A DNA stretch of 9,997 nucleotides from NCBI GenBank assembly GCA_946626265.1, contig CAMOUE010000069.1, positions 1 through 9,997 on the forward strand, read 5' to 3'. The notes under the pieces are model-generated. The model made no database searches, had not been told where the DNA came from, and saw only the letters and a program-made list of their open reading frames with translations. Shown here one piece after another: positions 7,308 through 9,997 of the stretch (its first letter is position 1; every line of letters begins with the position of its first letter). Both the position numbers and the translations under genes were made by a program. The stretch is from an uncultured Eggerthellaceae bacterium. GTDB lineage: Bacteria > Actinomycetota > Coriobacteriia > Coriobacteriales > Eggerthellaceae.

Positions 7308-7354
7308 TGACTCCCCTTGATTTTGGGCCAGCCGAAGGCCCGAACAAAAACTCA
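7308..7354. repeat. Palindromic repeat, copy 2 (same left arm, diverged right arm)
   Basis: It begins TGACTCCCCTTGATTTTGG, matching the left arm of copy 1 at nearly every base apart from single-base indels. Its core is a GGGCC (7325-7329) / GGCCC (7337-7341) hairpin with loop AGCCGAA. The outer right arm (GAACAAAAACTCA, 7342-7354) pairs only imperfectly. It has the same orientation as copy 1, 125 bases downstream start to start. Confidence 0.65.
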
Positions 7355-7553
7355 GGCCTCGCAAGATCCGAGAACCGTCGGTAGCTGCCGAATCCGAGAA
7401 GGGATTTCGAGCGTGGGGGAATTAGGGGGAAATAAGAGGGGCGATAAGGCAATAACGCAGGACCCTCAACTGCCATGCGCTAAAATGTACGGAATCGTCA
7501 AGCGCGGCCGTGCGGTCGCAGCTCTCGAGCAAACGAAAAAAACGAGCATAGCC

Positions 7554-7594
7554 AAGGAGGAACGGCCTTATTGGCCGCCTTCGGTCGATAGGAG
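7554..7594 (+). promoter_or_regulatory. ychF leader: masked Shine-Dalgarno hairpin plus proximal ribosome-binding site
   Basis: A very strong AAGGAGG (7554-7560) lies too far from the ychF ATG (7601) to serve it. A stem CGGCC (7563-7567) / GGCCG (7573-7577) with loop TTATT follows, and it can extend by pairing GGAGG (7556-7560) with CCTTC (7578-7582), with a two-A bulge and one G-T wobble. The proper site AGGAG (7590-7594), 6 bases before ATG, is left free. A TTG at 7571 could open a 6-codon frame ending in TAG at 7589-7591, overlapping that site. Whether this controls translation is unknown. Confidence 0.4.
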
Positions 7595-7600
7595 AAAACC

Positions 7601-8665
7601 ATGGCGCTTTCAATCGGCATCGTCGGTTTGCCCAACGTAGGGAAATCGACGTTGTTCAACGCACTGACGAGCAACAACGCGCTTGCTGCGAACTACCCGT
7701 TCGCAACGATCGAGCCGAACGTGGGCGTCGTGCCCGTGCCCGACTCGCGATTGGAAGAGCTGGCCAAGATCGACCACCCCGCCCAGATCGTTCCCGCGAC
7801 GGTCGAGTTCGTCGACATCGCCGGGCTGGTGGCCGGCGCCTCGAAGGGCGAGGGTCTCGGCAACCAGTTCCTCGCGAACATTCGCGAAACCGATGCGATC
7901 TGCGAGGTCGTGCGCTTCTTTAGCGATCCGGACGTCGTGCACGTCGACGGAAAGGTAAACCCCTCGAGCGACGTCGAGACCATCAAGACCGAGCTAATCC
8001 TGGCCGACATGGGCACGATCGAGAAGGCGCTGCCGCGTCTCGAGAAGGAGGCGAAGCGCGACAAGGCGAGCGCGGCCAAGCTCGAAGTGGCGCGCAAGGT
8101 GCTCGACGGCCTGAACGAGGGGCATCGCGCCCGCACGCTCGACTTGTCGGACGACGAGAAGGCGGCCGTGTACGACCTGCACCTGCTGACCATGAAGCCC
8201 ATCCTCTACGTCGCGAACGTCGACGAGGACCAGGTAACGGCCGATCTCGCTGAAATCGACGGCTGCGCGCCCGTGCCCATCAGCGCGAAGATTGAGGCCG
8301 ACCTCGCCGAAATGGACGCCGAGGACGCGCAGATGTTCCTCGAGGAGATGGGGCTCGAGGAAAGCGGCCTAGCGCGACTCGCGCGCGAGGCGTATCACCT
8401 GTTGGGGCTGCAGAGCTACTTCACGAGCGGTGAAAAGGAGACGAAAGCCTGGACGATTCCCATCGGGGCGAAGGCGCCTCAGGCGGCGGGCGTCATCCAC
8501 ACCGACTTCGAGCGCGGCTTCATCAAGGCCGAGACGGCGAGCTACGAGGACTACGTTGCGCTCGGCGGCGAGAAGGGCTGCCGCGATGCCGGCAAGCTGC
8601 GCCAGGAGGGCAAGGAGTACGTCGTCCAGGACGGCGACGTCATGCACTTCAAGTTCAACGTGTAA
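7601..8665 (+). CDS. ychF: Redox-regulated ATPase YchF (Obg family, OLA1-like)
   Basis: 354 residues; the family is usually about 360. Members bind ribosomes and hydrolyse ATP rather than GTP, acting in translation and stress responses in the cytoplasm. Visible: P-loop GLPNVGKST (9-17), switch I PFATIEPN (33-40), G3 DIAGLV (72-77), the GASKGEGLGNQF segment (79-90) characteristic of YchF, a coiled helical insert rich in Lys/Glu (about 130-190), NVDE in place of the GTPase NKxD, consistent with ATP use, and the C-terminal TGS domain (about 270-353; TSGEKETKAWTI, GVIHTDFERGFIKAE). ATG 7601 has AGGAG six bases upstream. It appears monocistronic, and its last 11 bases overlap the convergent phosphoesterase gene. 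Identity is secure. Confidence 0.96.
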   Translation: MALSIGIVGLPNVGKSTLFNALTSNNALAANYPFATIEPNVGVVPVPDSRLEELAKIDHPAQIVPATVEFVDIAGLVAGASKGEGLGNQFLANIRETDAICEVVRFFSDPDVVHVDGKVNPSSDVETIKTELILADMGTIEKALPRLEKEAKRDKASAAKLEVARKVLDGLNEGHRARTLDLSDDEKAAVYDLHLLTMKPILYVANVDEDQVTADLAEIDGCAPVPISAKIEADLAEMDAEDAQMFLEEMGLEESGLARLAREAYHLLGLQSYFTSGEKETKAWTIPIGAKAPQAAGVIHTDFERGFIKAETASYEDYVALGGEKGCRDAGKLRQEGKEYVVQDGDVMHFKFNV

Positions 8666-9848
8666 GCTGGGTATAGCGGCCGGTGTCGGCTTCGTCGCCA
8701 AGGACGTAATCCCAGGAGATGAACTCGGTGCGGTCGCTGTAGACGTCTACGACGAGGCCGCGTGACATGCCGAATCCCCCTTCGCCCGAGCCGTTGTGCG
8801 GGTCAAGCCGCAGGTACGCGATGGCGGAGTTGGCGACGAACAGCGGTCCTTCCGGGTCAGGGCGCTGGAAATCGCTCGGCGAATGGCTGTGGCCGGTCGT
8901 CAGGATTACGTTCGGATGCTTCGATACAACTTGCAGCAGCGCGTCGCTCGACTCGAGCGACGCATGGGCGAGTTCCCCTTCATGCGTGTAGCACACGGTG
9001 TTGTCGGCTGGTTGGTGCAGGAACACGAACGACCGACGACCTTGCTCCTCGTCGCGTTCGAGCAGGTCGTCGAGCCACGAAAGTTGCTCGTCGGACAGTT
9101 TGAAAGAATACCAGGCCGCCGGGTCGGCATCGGGGCCGAGCACGATGAGATGCAGCCCGTTCACCTCGGTGTCATAGTAAAGTCGCCGAAGCTCGCAGCG
9201 GCGCAGGAACGCATCGCGCAGCTCCTGGTAGGTTTCGGGGGTGTTGTGGCCGTCGGCACCCCGTTGCTCGTGGTTTCCCATGACGGGCACGAAGTCGTCG
9301 GGAAACTGCAGCCCGGCCTCCTCGGCAAGCTGGGCGACCAGGTCGTATTCCTCTTCGAGACCATGGTCGGTGATGTCGCCGTTGATGACGATCGCATCGG
9401 GTTTCGGGTTGAATTGCGTGATGGCCTGAAACGCAGCCTGCGTGTGGATGACGGCCGGTTCAAACGTCGAGCTCACGTGGGTGTCGCCTATGACGGCGAT
9501 CCTTGCGATGAAACGAGGCGGGCCAGCCTCTTCTGGCGGCGGGCCGGCTTCTTCTGGCTCGACGTTGAGGGCGGATGCGGCGGACGGGTCCTCGGCCGAA
9601 TCGTTCGAAGCGCTTTGCGAGCCTGCGTTTTCCTGCGACGCGCATCCGACAAGTTGGGGTAGCGCCGCGAACGCGGTTGCCGTGTACGCCACGAACATCC
9701 TACGGGTGACGAGCGTGCCTTGCAGGTTGGAGAGGTGCCGCCCTCGGCTGTCGGGGTCGCCCGATGGCGTCGAGCTCGCAAATGGGAGGTTGTCGTTTTG
9801 GTCGTTTGGCATGGCGCTACCGTTCGCAGTTCGGGTCATCGGTGCCAT
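8655..9848 (-). CDS. Exported lipoprotein metallophosphoesterase (calcineurin-like)
   Basis: 397 residues from ATG 9848. All calcineurin-like phosphoesterase metal motifs are present: D122/H124 in VIGDTHVSS, D158 in INGDITDHG, N192/H193 in VMGNHE, H278 in FLHQP, and H320/H322 in TGHSHS. This predicts a dinuclear-metal phosphomono- or diesterase. The N-terminus carries TRRMFVAY (48-55), a hydrophobic stretch and the lipobox LVGC (66-69), then a Ser/Glu/Pro linker with EEAGPP repeated (99-104 and 106-111). It is thus probably a membrane-anchored protein facing outward, perhaps Tat-exported given the paired arginines. The n-region of about 47 residues is unusually long and no strong Shine-Dalgarno precedes any ATG (codons 1, 4, 13), so the start is uncertain. 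The substrate is unknown; 5'-nucleotides, cyclic nucleotides and phospholipids are all possible. Confidence 0.88.
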   Translation of the reverse strand: MAPMTRTANGSAMPNDQNDNLPFASSTPSGDPDSRGRHLSNLQGTLVTRRMFVAYTATAFAALPQLVGCASQENAGSQSASNDSAEDPSAASALNVEPEEAGPPPEEAGPPRFIARIAVIGDTHVSSTFEPAVIHTQAAFQAITQFNPKPDAIVINGDITDHGLEEEYDLVAQLAEEAGLQFPDDFVPVMGNHEQRGADGHNTPETYQELRDAFLRRCELRRLYYDTEVNGLHLIVLGPDADPAAWYSFKLSDEQLSWLDDLLERDEEQGRRSFVFLHQPADNTVCYTHEGELAHASLESSDALLQVVSKHPNVILTTGHSHSPSDFQRPDPEGPLFVANSAIAYLRLDPHNGSGEGGFGMSRGLVVDVYSDRTEFISWDYVLGDEADTGRYTQLTR

Positions 9849-9902
9849 GGTACTCTGCCATGCTGGCGCTGTTGTGAAGAAATATCACAAACGGAAAAAC
9901 GC

Positions 9903-9932
9903 TTGACCCATGCTGATATTTCGTTATATAGT
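9903..9932 (+). promoter_or_regulatory. Promoter of the tRNA-Ile gene
   Basis: TTGACC (9903-9908, 5 of 6) and TATAGT (9927-9932, 5 of 6) are separated by 18 bases, about 18 bases upstream of the mature tRNA 5' end at 9951. Spacing and match are good for a housekeeping sigma factor. A 9-bp inverted repeat (9879-9887 / 9914-9922) flanks the -35 box. Confidence 0.65.
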
Positions 9933-9950
9933 GTTCAGGCACTTTTGCAA
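9923..9950 (-). promoter_or_regulatory. Candidate promoter for the metallophosphoesterase gene
   Basis: On the minus strand TTGCAA (9950-9945; 4 of 6 to TTGACA) is followed after 16 bases by TATAAC (9928-9923; 5 of 6 to TATAAT). It overlaps the oppositely directed tRNA promoter. The leader from here to ATG 9848 would be about 65-70 bases. Confidence 0.35.

Positions 9951-9997
<47 letters not shown>

Larger units (their letters stand above)
7076..7600. other. 525-base intergenic region, lower G+C, with palindromic repeats and ychF leader
   Basis: No convincing gene is seen in either direction. Contents: a weak terminator-like pair (7081-7124), two related palindromic repeats (7183-7233 and 7308-7354), an A+T-richer open stretch between them, a 9-base direct repeat ATCCGAGAA (7366-7374 and 7392-7400), a G-rich tract (7401-7442), a TAAAAT possible -10 box for ychF (7481-7486, no good -35), and the ychF leader hairpin (7554-7594). 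Base composition drops clearly against the coding flanks, as expected for non-coding or acquired DNA. Confidence 0.7.

Noticed and set aside
7164..7476. Minus-strand frames across the palindromic repeats
   Set aside because: They are short, span the repeat arms, and lack a start with a ribosome-binding site or any recognised domain. At most they are part of a decayed element.
7485..7640. Small plus-strand frame from ATG 7485 overlapping the ychF start
   Set aside because: There is no Shine-Dalgarno upstream, it overlaps the ychF leader elements and coding start in another frame, and it has no recognisable motif.

Overview
The window is a G+C-rich, gene-dense bacterial chromosome segment. Short spacers, start/stop overlaps, several GTG (possibly TTG) starts and clear Shine-Dalgarno sites all fit a high-G+C Gram-positive. 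Gene content and order (metG, tatD-type nuclease, flavoprotein, rsmA, recQ; later ychF) suggest an actinobacterial lineage, most likely Coriobacteriia/Eggerthellales. That placement is inference from gene content and style, not from a phylogenetic marker search.

Region 1 (1-5573, all +) reads as one compact operon. It holds the 3' part of methionyl-tRNA synthetase, a TatD-family metal-dependent hydrolase, a flavodoxin-fold reductase with an iron-sulfur-flavoprotein-like cysteine cluster and a repetitive basic tail, the 16S rRNA dimethyladenosine transferase RsmA, and the RecQ helicase. Junctions are 0 bp (metG/tatD), 9 bp (tatD/flavoprotein), an 8 bp overlap (flavoprotein/rsmA) and a 4-7 bp overlap (rsmA/recQ), so translational coupling is likely. 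The theme is tRNA charging, rRNA modification and nucleic-acid maintenance; the flavoprotein is the odd member.

Region 2 (5574-7075) has a separate regulatory segment with a TATAAT box and a CTATAG dyad, then a sodium-dependent transporter of the NSS (LeuT-type) family with no obvious partner genes.

Region 3 (7076-7600) is a 525-base non-coding stretch, visibly less G+C-rich than its flanks. It holds two related palindromic repeats (7183-7233 and 7308-7354), an A+T-richer open stretch between them that may be a decayed mobile-element fragment, and the leader of ychF with a hairpin that can mask a strong Shine-Dalgarno sequence.

Region 4 (7601-9848) has ychF (+), a ribosome-associated Obg-family ATPase, facing an exported lipoprotein metallophosphoesterase (-). 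The two genes overlap tail to tail by 11 bp. The phosphoesterase promoter candidate overlaps, on the opposite strand, the promoter of a tRNA-Ile(GAT) gene that begins at 9951 and runs off the window.

Most of the window is conserved housekeeping DNA. I do not see a defence system, prophage, CRISPR array or new multi-gene system. The most unusual items are the modified flavoprotein inside the metG-rsmA operon, the palindromic repeats in the 7.1-7.4 kb gap, the ychF leader hairpin and the crowded tRNA/phosphoesterase promoter region.
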